Assembly (NCBI GenBank): GCA_026645875.1
Contig: JAPKMQ010000008.1
Span: 1-33,974 of the forward strand
Length of the DNA stretch: 33,974 nt
Reading direction: 5' to 3'
Origin: Longilinea sp.
GTDB taxonomy: Bacteria > Chloroflexota > Anaerolineae > Anaerolineales > Anaerolineaceae
Shown: piece after piece, positions 7,107 to 20,660 of the stretch
Numbering within the stretch: the stretch's first letter is position 1
Layout of the letters: every line of letters begins with the position of its first letter
The notes under the pieces: model-generated
The model's input: only the letters and a program-made list of their open reading frames with translations
What the model was told of the DNA's origin: nothing
Database searches by the model: none
Program-made: the position numbers and the translations under genes

Positions 7107-9947
7107 TTACTTTTCCGCCGGTTTCTTCCGTGCAGACGGCTTTTTCACCTCGTCCAGCGGCGCGGTTGACGGTTTTTTGACTGTTTTGTCGCTGGTGGGT
7201 TTGGGGACGCCGGCTTTGGACGGCACGGGGGGCTTTCCTCCGCCGGTCGGTTTTGGGGGAACCTTCTTCTCAGCCGAGGAAGTCTTCTTTGGCGCGGCCG
7301 GTTTTTCAGCCGGTTTATTGGCTGTTTTTGCGGCTGCACCAGCCGTTTTTTTGGCAGCCGGTTTGGCTGCTGTCTTCTTCGCGGCTGGTTTGGATTTGGC
7401 TGCCGAAGTGGCTTTTGGTTTCTTGCCGCCGTCGACATCCAGGAGCGTGGGTTGCTCCACGGTTTGGGGCGCAGCCGCGGCTTTCGTCTTGATCGCCGCC
7501 GCCTTGCCCTCCCAGAATTCAAGGCTGTCAAAAGGCGCGGCCAGTTCCAGGGCGGCGTCGCCTGCCTTGACCGGAACCAGCTCCTTTCCCATGGCGCCGC
7601 GCTTCGCGGCAGGAATCTCATCCACGCGCACCTGTTTTGCCGCCAGCACCTGCATGTGAATCCAACCCGTCGTGTTCTTCTTCCCGACCAACAAACCAAC
7701 CAGATCAGTACGCGGCGGCAATTTGCACGCGATCACGCCCTGCCCATAGCGGCCTTGCAATGGAAAATCTTCCACTGCCAGGCGCCAGCCCTGGCCGTTT
7801 GACGCCAGCAGCAAGGCCTCCAACCCGGTTTTCACAATCTGAGCGGCACACACCGCGTCGTTGGGCGACAACTTAATTCCGCTAACCCCGCCAGCGATCA
7901 GGCCCATCGGGCGCACTTCCTTTTCCGAGAAGCGGATGGCCATGCCGCGTGCCGTGAGCAGCAATATTTCCTCCTCGCCACGGGTCAGGAAGGTCCAACC
8001 CAGCAAATCCTCGCCGTCCACCTTGCACAGGGTAAAGGATTGCGTGGATGGCCCGGGCAGATCGTTGACGGAGGTCTTCTTGACCATGCCCTGCTGCGTG
8101 ACGGCCACGACAAACCGCTCCACCTCCTTATCCCGCTGGAAGGGTACGCAAAACATGCCCACCAGCATGGAATCCTGGTCGAGGGAGGAAATTTTATAAA
8201 ATGGAACGCCGTCTCCAAATTTCTCCACCTCAGGCAGCGCGTGCAGCGCAATGGCAGCTGCTTTTCCGTCCTGGTCCACAAGGTAAAGCGTCTGGTGCGT
8301 GTCGGCACGCAGCAGGAAGCGCGGCGCCGCCCGGCCGCTGACGCGCGGAAGCTCATCGTTGTTGGTGCGGCCAATGATGCCTTCGGGGGTCACGCCCACC
8401 CAGACCACCTGCGCCGGGGTGATGTCGGTTGCAGTCAAGCGATCCACGGCCGCCTCACCCTCACGCAGTGAAACAATTTGGGTGCGCCGGCGGTCGCCGT
8501 AAGTGGTCTTCATCGCCAACAACTCGGATTCGATCACCTCGCGCATCTTCTTGGGCGATTTTAAAAGCGCTTCCAGTTCCTTGATCTGCGCCATCAAATC
8601 CTTGTACTCATCCTCTATCTTCTTCCGTTCCAGCGCGGCCAAGCGGCGCAGGGGCAGTTCAAGGATCGCGCGCGACTGAAGCTCAGAAAGTGAAAAACGC
8701 TTCATCAGGCGGGCATGGGCGGTTTCCACGTCAGGCGCGGCCCGGATCAACGCGATCACCTCATCCAGGAACTTGATGGCGATGCGCAGTCCCTCAAGGA
8801 TATGCGCGCGCGCCCTGGCCTTCGCCAAGTCAAACTCGGCACGCCGGCGGACGACCTCCAGGCGGTGTTCAAGATAAACGCGCAGCGCCTGTTTGAGCGT
8901 CAACAAATGGGGCTCATTATCCACCAGCGCCAGCAGGTTGATGCTGAAAGTGGATTGCAAAGGCGTACGTTTATACAGTTCGCGCAGAATATTGTTCTCG
9001 GCGGCGGCCTTGTTGAGTTCGATCACAATCCGCATGCCCTGGCGGTCCGACTCATCCCGCAGGTCGCTGATACCCTCCAGGTTTCCTTCTCTCACCAGCT
9101 CGGCGATGCGCTCGATCAGCGCGGCCTTGTTGACCTGGTAGGGCAACTCGTTGATGATAATGCGGCTCTTGCCGCGTCCCATATCCTCCAGGTGCACTCG
9201 TCCGCGAACGGTCACCCGGCCTTTGCCGGTGGCATACGCCCCAAGCAATTCATTTGTATCGTGCTCCTGCAGGATGATGCCCCCCGTGGGAAAATCCGGG
9301 CCTTTGACGAAACGCATCAGATCGGTAATGGACACATCATCCAGTTTTTCCCAGCCATGCAACATGAAGATCAGCGCGTCAATCACCTCGGCCAGGTTGT
9401 GCGGCGGAATACTGGTTGCCATGCCTACCGCAATCCCGGAAGCACCATTCACCAGCAGGTTGGGCACCGCCGCGGGTAACACATCCGGCTCATCAAGCGA
9501 ACCGTCAAAATTGCGCCCGAAATTGACTGTATTCCGGTCGAGCTGATTGAGAATTTCAATGGCAAAAGGTGTCAGGCGTGCTTCAGTATAGCGCATCGCC
9601 GCGGGCGGGTCCCCGTCCACGCTGCCAAAATTGCCCTGGCCGTCCACCAGCATATTGCGCATGGAAAAATCCTGGCCCAGGCGTGCCATGGCCTCATAAA
9701 CGGCCATATCACCGTGGGGATGGTACTTCCCCAGCACTTCGCCTACGATTCTGGCGGATTTCTTGAACGCCGAATCCGGGCGCAATCCCATGTCGTACAT
9801 GGCATACAGAATGCGCCGCTGCACCGGTTTTAGCCCGTCCCGCGCATCGGGGAGCGCACGGGCAATGATCACGCTCATGGCATAATCAAGATAGGATTGC
9901 TGCATTTCGTGGTCGATATCAATCTTACGGATCTGGCCAATTTCCAT
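7107..9947 (-). CDS. gyrA: DNA gyrase subunit A / topoisomerase IV subunit A-like protein
   Basis: This 946-aa type IIA topoisomerase subunit performs DNA breakage-reunion together with a GyrB/ParE partner not in the window. The N-terminal half is highly conserved: [26 protein letters not shown], and [10 protein letters not shown] with catalytic Tyr120. A coiled-coil/gate region follows (to about residue 490), then six beta-pinwheel blades. The segment that normally holds the GyrA box (QRRGGKG) reads [15 protein letters not shown], so the box is missing and the loop is shortened. A lysine/alanine/proline-rich tail of about 120 residues ends the protein. At the quinolone-contact position (E. 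coli Ser83) there is Met81, with Glu85 at the Asp87 position. GGAG lies 8 nt before the ATG. A ParC-like role is a real alternative. The gyrA symbol follows overall similarity. Confidence 0.9.
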   Translation of the reverse strand: MEIGQIRKIDIDHEMQQSYLDYAMSVIIARALPDARDGLKPVQRRILYAMYDMGLRPDSAFKKSARIVGEVLGKYHPHGDMAVYEAMARLGQDFSMRNMLVDGQGNFGSVDGDPPAAMRYTEARLTPFAIEILNQLDRNTVNFGRNFDGSLDEPDVLPAAVPNLLVNGASGIAVGMATSIPPHNLAEVIDALIFMLHGWEKLDDVSITDLMRFVKGPDFPTGGIILQEHDTNELLGAYATGKGRVTVRGRVHLEDMGRGKSRIIINELPYQVNKAALIERIAELVREGNLEGISDLRDESDRQGMRIVIELNKAAAENNILRELYKRTPLQSTFSINLLALVDNEPHLLTLKQALRVYLEHRLEVVRRRAEFDLAKARARAHILEGLRIAIKFLDEVIALIRAAPDVETAHARLMKRFSLSELQSRAILELPLRRLAALERKKIEDEYKDLMAQIKELEALLKSPKKMREVIESELLAMKTTYGDRRRTQIVSLREGEAAVDRLTATDITPAQVVWVGVTPEGIIGRTNNDELPRVSGRAAPRFLLRADTHQTLYLVDQDGKAAAIALHALPEVEKFGDGVPFYKISSLDQDSMLVGMFCVPFQRDKEVERFVVAVTQQGMVKKTSVNDLPGPSTQSFTLCKVDGEDLLGWTFLTRGEEEILLLTARGMAIRFSEKEVRPMGLIAGGVSGIKLSPNDAVCAAQIVKTGLEALLLASNGQGWRLAVEDFPLQGRYGQGVIACKLPPRTDLVGLLVGKKNTTGWIHMQVLAAKQVRVDEIPAAKRGAMGKELVPVKAGDAALELAAPFDSLEFWEGKAAAIKTKAAAAPQTVEQPTLLDVDGGKKPKATSAAKSKPAAKKTAAKPAAKKTAGAAAKTANKPAEKPAAPKKTSSAEKKVPPKPTGGGKPPVPSKAGVPKPTSDKTVKKPSTAPLDEVKKPSARKKPAEK

Positions 9948-10008
9948 TCATGCACTCCAGGGTTGGATTGAAACAATAATTCCAGCGATTCTCATTGTAC
10001 TTGAAATC

Positions 10009-10042
10009 AAAAAAGCCTGAGGAAACAATCCTCAGGCTTTTT
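10009..10042 (-). terminator. Intrinsic terminator of rpoC
   Basis: A 13-bp stem (AAAAAGCCTGAGG / CCTCAGGCTTTTT) with a 7-nt loop lies just downstream of the rpoC stop. On the minus strand it is followed by a T-rich run (TTTTTTGATTT). It separates rpoC from gyrA, so gyrA needs its own promoter or depends on readthrough. I did not find a clear gyrA promoter in the remaining gap. Confidence 0.93.
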
Positions 10043-10067
10043 GTGGTTAACTCATTGCCAGCAGCAA

Positions 10068-14303
<4,236 letters not shown>

Positions 14304-14435
14304 TAAAATCGCCTCCTGAACTGAGAACCGTGACAGATAGATTAATGATTGCTTAACCAATTTCAGCGCACAGGAGTTTTCTCGCCGGCGCTGTAATACA
14401 AATCAATGACGGGTATAGCACACATGCAAACGGAC

Positions 14436-14462
14436 ATTATATCACAAAATGTGTAATGTCAA
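14436..14462 (-). promoter_or_regulatory. Strong sigma-A type promoter of rpoC
   Basis: Minus-strand TTGACA (14462-14457) and TATAAT (14441-14436), both exact consensus, are separated by 15 bp. The spacer contains CACATTTTGTG, a short inverted repeat. The expected start near 14429 gives a leader of about 125 nt before the GTG. This promoter shows that rpoC can be transcribed independently of the upstream kinase gene. Confidence 0.8.
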
Positions 14463-14517
14463 GCACCGAATTTTCGTTTTTCCGGCTTTCCTTGCGTTCC
14501 ATCCGCCGAGGTGCATT

Positions 14518-17500
14518 TCAGGAGGAACGCGATTCGGGGATTTCAAAATAAAAGGTGCTGCCCTTGCCAAGCTGGCTTTCCACCCAAACGCGCCCTTTGT
14601 GCCGCTCGGCGATCGACTTTACGATGGCCAACCCAAGCCCGGTTCCGCGCTGTTGGTAGGCTTCGCGGCGGCCGCTGCGGTAGAATTTTTCGAACAGCCG
14701 CGGTAGATCCAGGGGCGCGATCCCGATGCCATTGTCGTTCACTTCAAACAAAATGCTATCCGCGCGGCGCATCAACCGGACTTTCACATGGCCGTTGGTG
14801 TGCGTGTATTTCACCGCGTTTTCAATCAGGTTGTAAAACGCCTGTTGCAGCAAGGCCGGGTCAGCATCGACGACAATCGGTTGCAGGTCAGTGGTATCCA
14901 ACGCCAGGGTGATGTTATTCTGAACCGCCTGCGGCTGCAGGGAAGTCATCACCTGGTCCACAATCTCGTTGAGAAGCACCCGTTCGGTCCGCAAGCCAAT
15001 GCCGGTTTCAATGCGACCCAAATCCAGCAAGTTGTTCACCAGGCGGGTCATATTCTCCACCCCGGTCATGATTTTGCGGGTATAGCCCTGCTGCTGGTCG
15101 TTCAATTCGCCGACCATCTGAAGCATGGCAGTGTAGCCTTTCATGAGCGTCAGAGGCGAGCGCAAATCGTGACTGACCGTGGAGACAAAGTCGGACTTGA
15201 TCGCGTCCAACTCCTTATACTGGGTGATGTCCTGTAGGATTAAGATTCGTCCCACTTTGCGCGCCTCAGCCACAACCGAGGATACGCTGGCGTGGTAAAC
15301 CTTGTTGTTCGGAAGTGTGATTTCGCTGGATTGGATGCGATCCGTCAACGGCGCTTTGGCCAGATTAAGCAGTTCCGTAACGGCCAGCACGTCCTCCATG
15401 TTCCTGCCTGTGGTGGCCGAGGCAATCAGGCCGACTGTTTGCAGCGCTGCAGGGTTAACCAGCAGTAGCCGGCCCTGCTCATCGAATACCAGGACGGGTT
15501 CGGGCGTGGAGGAAAGGACCGCCTCCAGCCGCTGGCGTCCCACTTCGGCGTTGGCGTACAGGTTGGCGTTGGCCGCAGCGAGCGCAGCCTGAGCAGTCAA
15601 CGTGGAAATAAACCGGATTTCCTCCTCGGAAAATTGCCGGGGGGTATCATAACCGACCCACAAGGCACCAAAGAACAGGCTCTCATGGTAAATCGGCATG
15701 GCCAATAATGCGGCCGGCGCAGGCTGGCCGGCTTTCAAATTCAGCCGGCGCATGCGCGCCATGTTGGGCATCACCAAAACGTCCATGCGCTGGACCTGTT
15801 CGATGATCAAGGCATCCAGGCCAGAGTACAGGTTGGCGGCCGGGCCAGCGCCAAAGGAGGCCGGTTGCCCTTCCACCTGCCCCAGGGAAACCGGTTGAAC
15901 GATCACAACCCGGGCTGTCGACACGCCATCTCCCAGAGCGGCATGGATGATCGGCGCTACGGCTTTTTCAATCTCCAGGTTGGCTGCCACGCCCTGGCTG
16001 ACCGTGAGCAGGCGGTTCAACTCGTGCAGACGCGCCTTCAAGCTCAGCCGCATGCGTTCAAACGCGCCGCTGAGCTGCCCCACCTCGTCAACCCCGGAAA
16101 CCATCAGAGGAGAATCCAACTGCCCCTGCGAGATCAGTGCGGCCTGCGATGCTACCGTGCGCAGCGTGGTTGTAATCCCGCGCAGGCTGAAGCGCAGAAG
16201 TACGAATACCACCACGATTAACCCCAACAGGATGAGCAACAAAGGCACCGCAATGCTTAATGCCAGGCTCTGAACCTGCGTCGATGGAAGGTTGACAACC
16301 GCCTTCCAGGAATGTCCCAGACTCGGTTGAACGAACACCATGCGCTGCGTGCCCATCTGCGAAATTTCTTCAAAAAAATCCGCTGTTTCCGGGATCTTAC
16401 CCGGATAGTCGCTCATCACCAGCGAAGAGGTATTCAGGGTGGTATAGAGAATTTTTCCAAATTCATCCAGGATCACGCCTTCGCCGCCCATCGCGCTGAT
16501 CTCTTGCAACGCTTGGATCGCGGGTTGGGTAAACGGGTTGCTCTGCATGTCCGTCCACCCCATGATAACCCCCAGACCAGATCCAGTCGCATCCTGGATG
16601 GCGGCAACAAACACAACTTGTGCAGATGTTTCGCCGGGAATCGCGTTCAGCGTGTAGGTCTGCACCAGGACGCCCTTCATGGCTAAATCGATCGCAGTTT
16701 TTTCCTGATCGCCCAACGAGAACTGGCGGTCACCCGGGGCCTGGGCAATCAGCATGCCGCTGGCATCAAACAGCCCCAGCCGGGTGAAAAATGGCACCGA
16801 GCGGAGCATCTGTTCCAACTCAGCCACCTGGTTCTCCGGCGGCATGGTCATCAGGTCTGGCTGCGCATGGCTTAACACCAGTCCCTGTCCGCTCTCAAGA
16901 AAATACGGAATGCTGCCAGAGGCTACCTGGGCGGTGGTGGACAACCGCTCCCGGATCATTTGCCTGGCAGCATTTCCGGCCACGATCCAATCGCCAAACA
17001 TGATCGCCAGCAAGAGCGCGGCAATCAATGGGAATGTCCATAGGAAAAAGCGCACCTGAAGGCTGGTCTCGGAAGGTGAGGGAACCAACGGCCCCGACCG
17101 GCCCCACAATTTGGGCTTCACGATGTAAATGATTTCAGCCACCACGCAGGCGGTCAGAAGCTCAAGAATCCGAACCATTACCACCGGCCACGAACCAGTC
17201 AGCGCATAATCCAACCGTACTGAGACCTCACCTCTTGCGGAGAAAAAGGTAGTGGTCAGGATGATTGGAATCAGGACCAGGCCAATGGCGACCGCCGCGC
17301 CCAGCGGATTGCGTAGGAAACGAAAGAAACCGGTCCGGTAGCGCTGCCGGACAGCTGCCGAAAAGAGCAGCGCCAGGATGCCAAACTCCAATGGCGTGAA
17401 CAGGCTATGCGTTTCCCAGCGGGCAAACAGGAAACCGCTGAACATGGCGATCGCCACCGACGCTAGCGGTCCAAATAGCCCGGCTGCCAGCACCCAGGGC

Positions 17501-17796
17501 ACCGCCTGGAAGAACATCAACGCTGGAGAGGAAAAATCGCGGGGCAGGTTGGGCAACGTAACCGCGCCGTCGCCCGGCAGACGGATGCCTATGAAAAGCG
17601 TGGTAATGGGTACGACCGCCACCAACAAAGCCAGCAACGGCCAGCGCCGCTTATACCGCTCCAGGCCGGGTTCCCACCAATGCCGGATCCCCAAGAGCAG
17701 AAGCGCAGCCAGCGTCACCCAACCGATCCAGGCGCCAGCCCCGGTTGGAAGATCAATGTACGCTGTATTTGCTAGAAGCGAGAGAATATTCTGCAT
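14518..17796 (-). CDS. Large membrane sensor histidine kinase (Cache-HAMP-GAF-PAS-HisKA-HATPase)
   Basis: This 1092-aa protein starts with about seven hydrophobic segments (residues 1-240) resembling an integral-membrane sensor module. It then has a transmembrane helix near 255, an extracytoplasmic Cache-like region (about 285-505) and a second helix near 515-540. HAMP (about 540-590), GAF (about 600-755), PAS (about 765-865, PEPVLVFDEQGRLLLVNPAAL) and the kinase core follow. The H-box is STVSHDLRSPLTLMKGY with His876. The N-box NLIENAVKYTH, DNGIGI and GTGLGLAIVKSIAE are intact. It should autophosphorylate and signal to a response regulator, but none is adjacent. The GAF/PAS pair suggests it combines an external signal with an internal one. 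An extended -10 promoter precedes it. Domain borders are estimates. Confidence 0.93.
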   Translation of the reverse strand: MQNILSLLANTAYIDLPTGAGAWIGWVTLAALLLLGIRHWWEPGLERYKRRWPLLALLVAVVPITTLFIGIRLPGDGAVTLPNLPRDFSSPALMFFQAVPWVLAAGLFGPLASVAIAMFSGFLFARWETHSLFTPLEFGILALLFSAAVRQRYRTGFFRFLRNPLGAAVAIGLVLIPIILTTTFFSARGEVSVRLDYALTGSWPVVMVRILELLTACVVAEIIYIVKPKLWGRSGPLVPSPSETSLQVRFFLWTFPLIAALLLAIMFGDWIVAGNAARQMIRERLSTTAQVASGSIPYFLESGQGLVLSHAQPDLMTMPPENQVAELEQMLRSVPFFTRLGLFDASGMLIAQAPGDRQFSLGDQEKTAIDLAMKGVLVQTYTLNAIPGETSAQVVFVAAIQDATGSGLGVIMGWTDMQSNPFTQPAIQALQEISAMGGEGVILDEFGKILYTTLNTSSLVMSDYPGKIPETADFFEEISQMGTQRMVFVQPSLGHSWKAVVNLPSTQVQSLALSIAVPLLLILLGLIVVVFVLLRFSLRGITTTLRTVASQAALISQGQLDSPLMVSGVDEVGQLSGAFERMRLSLKARLHELNRLLTVSQGVAANLEIEKAVAPIIHAALGDGVSTARVVIVQPVSLGQVEGQPASFGAGPAANLYSGLDALIIEQVQRMDVLVMPNMARMRRLNLKAGQPAPAALLAMPIYHESLFFGALWVGYDTPRQFSEEEIRFISTLTAQAALAAANANLYANAEVGRQRLEAVLSSTPEPVLVFDEQGRLLLVNPAALQTVGLIASATTGRNMEDVLAVTELLNLAKAPLTDRIQSSEITLPNNKVYHASVSSVVAEARKVGRILILQDITQYKELDAIKSDFVSTVSHDLRSPLTLMKGYTAMLQMVGELNDQQQGYTRKIMTGVENMTRLVNNLLDLGRIETGIGLRTERVLLNEIVDQVMTSLQPQAVQNNITLALDTTDLQPIVVDADPALLQQAFYNLIENAVKYTHTNGHVKVRLMRRADSILFEVNDNGIGIAPLDLPRLFEKFYRSGRREAYQQRGTGLGLAIVKSIAERHKGRVWVESQLGKGSTFYFEIPESRSS

Positions 17797-17825
17797 TGAG
17801 TAACCTGAACGGCCCCCTGCAGAGT

Positions 17826-17834
17826 ATTATAGCA
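17826..17834 (-). promoter_or_regulatory. Extended -10 promoter of the histidine kinase gene
   Basis: Minus-strand TGCTATAAT (17834-17826) is an exact extended -10. No good -35 is visible, as is usual for this promoter class. It leaves a leader of roughly 22 nt before the ATG at 17796 and suggests the kinase is uncoupled from the C69 peptidase gene upstream. Confidence 0.6.
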
Positions 17835-17910
17835 TCTGCCGGAGAAGCCAGCCACACGAATTCACAATGGATGAGTGGGTTAACTCAAAAATGGTTGCAG
17901 GAATAGTGCC

Positions 17911-19227
17911 TCAGATCACGCGAATTTTGGCATGCCGGTTAATCGCCGCCCAGGCACCATGGAACAGGATGGACCCTGAACGCCCTGGTGTGGATTTGAT
18001 TTTCTCCAACCATTCATACTCTTTATAAGCAGCCTGCTCAAAGCACTGTTCCGATAAGACCCGACCATTCTGGGTTCGCCGGTCGACGGCGTTCAAGAAC
18101 ATTTCTTCCAGTTGATCCCGATCCGTCTGGATGAGCTGGATGCGGCGTGGATAATCTCGCAGGATGGCCCGGTGCAACCGCTCGTGCTGCCACCAGAGCG
18201 AATCAGGGTTGAAGACCGCTTCCGGTTCAGGACCGGTGTCAGGCACGCCTGATGAGATCCAGACCGGTTTGAAAACCGAGGTACAAGGCGCCGCGGTACC
18301 GGTTACCCAAAAGGTCGGCTCGCGGTCGATGGGTAAATGCGCCACCAGCGATCCGGTCGTCTGGCTGTTTCGAACCGGACCGAAGGATGCGTGCATGCAG
18401 ACCTGCTGGTCAGTTAGCGAACCTGCGGGCACCCAAGAGTGTTGGCCGCCGTGCGACCGTAAAATGGCAATCGCGTCCTTCACAGTGACCTGCGGCGACC
18501 TGGCCTGCAACAGCCTCGATGTGCACGCCTGCCTTGTGTTAGCCTTGCTAAAGCCGGTATACAGCGGCTCGGAATAACAGCGGGCAAAATGAAATTCTTC
18601 CCGTCGATTGCACCAGCCCCGGTCCACGGCGTAATGGATCAAATCCGCCGATGCCAGGTCCCAGCGGTTGCCGATGGTGATTCCGTTGGAAATCGAACGA
18701 ATGCCGGTCACCCGTTCAGCCGCCCATTGCCTGCCGGCGGTTTCCAGCACCCAGCTTTCGTGCAAATCGGTGATCAGGAAGCTGTTCTGATAAAAAAACT
18801 GGTGGGTAAGACCGCAATTGCCGCTCTGGCCGTATTGCTCCAGCAATTGCGTGATCACCAGCAATGCCTCCTGCGCGCTGGCGCCACGCTCCAATCCCAA
18901 CCGGAGCAAGTCCATCCCAATCAACCCCGGGCTGGCTTCCTGGCCAACTTTTGTGAACAGCGCTTCATTGCCAATCGTCACGCCGCATTCGTTCGCGCCC
19001 ATTTCCGCGCCCCACATCCAGAACGGTTTGGAGACCAGAACCGCGTGCGTATGGCCGGCCTGGGGGATTTCAATGTAGGTGCATTTCAAGCGACTGCCGG
19101 CGGAATGATCGGCCGCGGGATAGCAAACCACCCACTGGGCTTCATTGGCCTCGCGGTCCGAATTCTTGCCGAAGATGACGCTGCCGTCTGCCGTCGTATT
19201 GCCTGGAGCCACAAAGGTATCGCACAT
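17911..19227 (-). CDS. C69/secernin-like Ntn-hydrolase dipeptidase
   Basis: This 438-aa protein begins MCDTFVAPGNTTADGSVIFGKNSDR. After Met removal Cys2 would be the N-terminal nucleophile of an Ntn hydrolase. The conserved run GKNSDREANEAQ, the segment EMGANECGVTIGNEAL, and GHTHAVLVSKPFWMWGAE match the peptidase C69/secernin family. Members include dipeptidases; cellular roles in bacteria are poorly known. AAGGAG lies 7 nt upstream of the ATG. There is no signal peptide, so it is cytoplasmic. It follows cmk by 27 nt and is probably the last gene of the long operon, although no hairpin terminator follows it. Confidence 0.88.
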   Translation of the reverse strand: MCDTFVAPGNTTADGSVIFGKNSDREANEAQWVVCYPAADHSAGSRLKCTYIEIPQAGHTHAVLVSKPFWMWGAEMGANECGVTIGNEALFTKVGQEASPGLIGMDLLRLGLERGASAQEALLVITQLLEQYGQSGNCGLTHQFFYQNSFLITDLHESWVLETAGRQWAAERVTGIRSISNGITIGNRWDLASADLIHYAVDRGWCNRREEFHFARCYSEPLYTGFSKANTRQACTSRLLQARSPQVTVKDAIAILRSHGGQHSWVPAGSLTDQQVCMHASFGPVRNSQTTGSLVAHLPIDREPTFWVTGTAAPCTSVFKPVWISSGVPDTGPEPEAVFNPDSLWWQHERLHRAILRDYPRRIQLIQTDRDQLEEMFLNAVDRRTQNGRVLSEQCFEQAAYKEYEWLEKIKSTPGRSGSILFHGAWAAINRHAKIRVI

Positions 19228-19254
19228 CCCGTCACTCCTTGTCCCACCAACGCT

Positions 19255-19947
19255 TTAGTTGGATGCGCCTTTCGCCAGGTGCAAAATCTGGTCAACCACC
19301 TGTTCCGCGCTGACGCCGTCGGAGCAAATCTGCACCGCGTCGCTGGCCGGCCGAAGCGGCGCGACCGCGCGGGTTGAATCGATTTTATCGCGTTTCTTCA
19401 TTGCCTTGAGGATTTTTTCATAATCGGCCGGTTCGCCGCGGTGTTCCAATTCCTCAAAGCGCCGCCGGGCGCGCTCTTCCACGCAAGCATCCAGGTACAC
19501 TTTCAACTCCGCGTCGGGAAAAACCACCGTGCCGATATCGCGCCCCACCATCACAACCTGTCCACGCTGGCCGATGCGCCTCTGCTGCGCCGTCATGGCA
19601 TCGCGTACGCCCGGATAAGCGGAAACCTGCGAAACATTCGCCTCCACTTCCGGCGTTCGAATCTCCCAGGTGACGTCCTCGCCGTCCACCAGCACGTCCG
19701 ACAGGCGGCCATCTGCAAGGCTGGGCGGCTGAACGTCAATTTGCACCTGCTCTGCCAGCCGGGTGACGTCTACCTCCACATCGACCCGTTCCAGGCGCTG
19801 CAATGCGGCCCAGGTGACAGCCCGGTACATAATGCCTGTGTCAAAAAACAGGTAATCCAGTTTTCTGGCCAACAGCACGCCAACGGTTGTTTTACCGGAA
19901 GCTGCCGGGCCGTCGATCGCGATTATCGATGGAAATTTCCGATCCAT
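19255..19947 (-). CDS. cmk: Cytidylate kinase
   Basis: It phosphorylates CMP and dCMP to the diphosphates with ATP. The P-loop GPAASGKT lies at residues 13-20, followed by LDYLFFDTGIMYRAVTWAAL. VVMVGRDIGTVVFPDA and a lid-like ARRRFEEL are also characteristic. The length of 230 aa is normal. I chose the ATG at 19947 (MDRKFPS) because TGAGGA precedes it by 5 nt. The track ATG at 19959 overlaps the plsC stop by 4 nt and lacks a ribosome site of its own, but it could work by translational coupling. Nucleotide kinase next to PlsC is common in bacteria, where both serve phospholipid synthesis (CDP-diacylglycerol supply). Confidence 0.97.
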   Translation of the reverse strand: MDRKFPSIIAIDGPAASGKTTVGVLLARKLDYLFFDTGIMYRAVTWAALQRLERVDVEVDVTRLAEQVQIDVQPPSLADGRLSDVLVDGEDVTWEIRTPEVEANVSQVSAYPGVRDAMTAQQRRIGQRGQVVMVGRDIGTVVFPDAELKVYLDACVEERARRRFEELEHRGEPADYEKILKAMKKRDKIDSTRAVAPLRPASDAVQICSDGVSAEQVVDQILHLAKGASN

Positions 19948-19955
19948 TGCGTTCC

Positions 19956-20645
19956 TCATGAGAAAGAGTTGGTATCATATACGCCGCGGTACTCGGATGG
20001 CAGCAACGCTGCGATGTGCAGCATGACCTGGTCGGCATTTTTTTGCAGCGCTTCCCGCCGGTCCGGCGAAACCGAATCCAGCGTGGGAAGGTGGAACGGT
20101 TTGCCGATGCGCATTTCAAGCCCCGGCCGCTTGAGCGCCACCACGCGTTTTAGAAAATCTTGCGTGCTTCCCACCACACCCACCGGCACAATCGGCACGC
20201 GGGCTTTTTCCGCCAAAAAGGCAATCCCCCATTTAGCCCGGCGCAGACCGGGCTGGCGGGTCAACCGGCCTTCCGGCGAGATCAATAACGCATGGCCTGA
20301 GTTAAGCGCTTGCACCGCTTTAATCAAGGGTTCCCGGCTGACCTGATCGCGGTCCAGCGGAATACCGCCATACATGCGCGCGAGCAGCTTTTTATCTGGC
20401 TCATGCCAGACTTCCACCGCGCCGATGGCTTCCGGAGCCGTCGGCCACAGCGTCAGTAAAAATGGCGGCTCAAATATGGAGATGTGGTTAAACGCAATCA
20501 GGTAGGCCCCATCCGCGGGAACGTTTTCCAGGCCAGTAATGGTCACCCGTGCGAGCGTGCGATAGAGCAAACCGCCAACGCCGCGGATCAGGCCGCGGCC
20601 AATGCGGTTGCCGAACGAGACGCGGTAGGTTTCAGAAGCGTTCAC
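19956..20645 (-). CDS. plsC: 1-acyl-sn-glycerol-3-phosphate acyltransferase family protein
   Basis: This 229-aa protein with a GTG start belongs to the PlsC/LPLAT family, which acylates lysophosphatidic acid at the membrane. Motif I reads NHISIFE (53-59). The histidine is present, but the usual Asp of NHX4D is Glu. Later motifs are GGIPLDRD, ISPEGRLTR and VPIVPVGVVG. The ribosome site is weak, and the 15-nt distance from the upstream GT-C gene suggests coupling. It overlaps the possible first ATG of cmk. The Glu substitution may mean a different acceptor, so the specific reaction is less certain than the family. Confidence 0.9.
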   Translation of the reverse strand: MNASETYRVSFGNRIGRGLIRGVGGLLYRTLARVTITGLENVPADGAYLIAFNHISIFEPPFLLTLWPTAPEAIGAVEVWHEPDKKLLARMYGGIPLDRDQVSREPLIKAVQALNSGHALLISPEGRLTRQPGLRRAKWGIAFLAEKARVPIVPVGVVGSTQDFLKRVVALKRPGLEMRIGKPFHLPTLDSVSPDRREALQKNADQVMLHIAALLPSEYRGVYDTNSFS

Positions 20646-20660
20646 CGGTGGCCACTTGGG

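Noticed and set aside
14304-14435. Possible riboswitch or attenuator in the rpoC leader
   Set aside because: The leader is about 125 nt, but I could not find a known aptamer pattern or a hairpin followed by a T-run.
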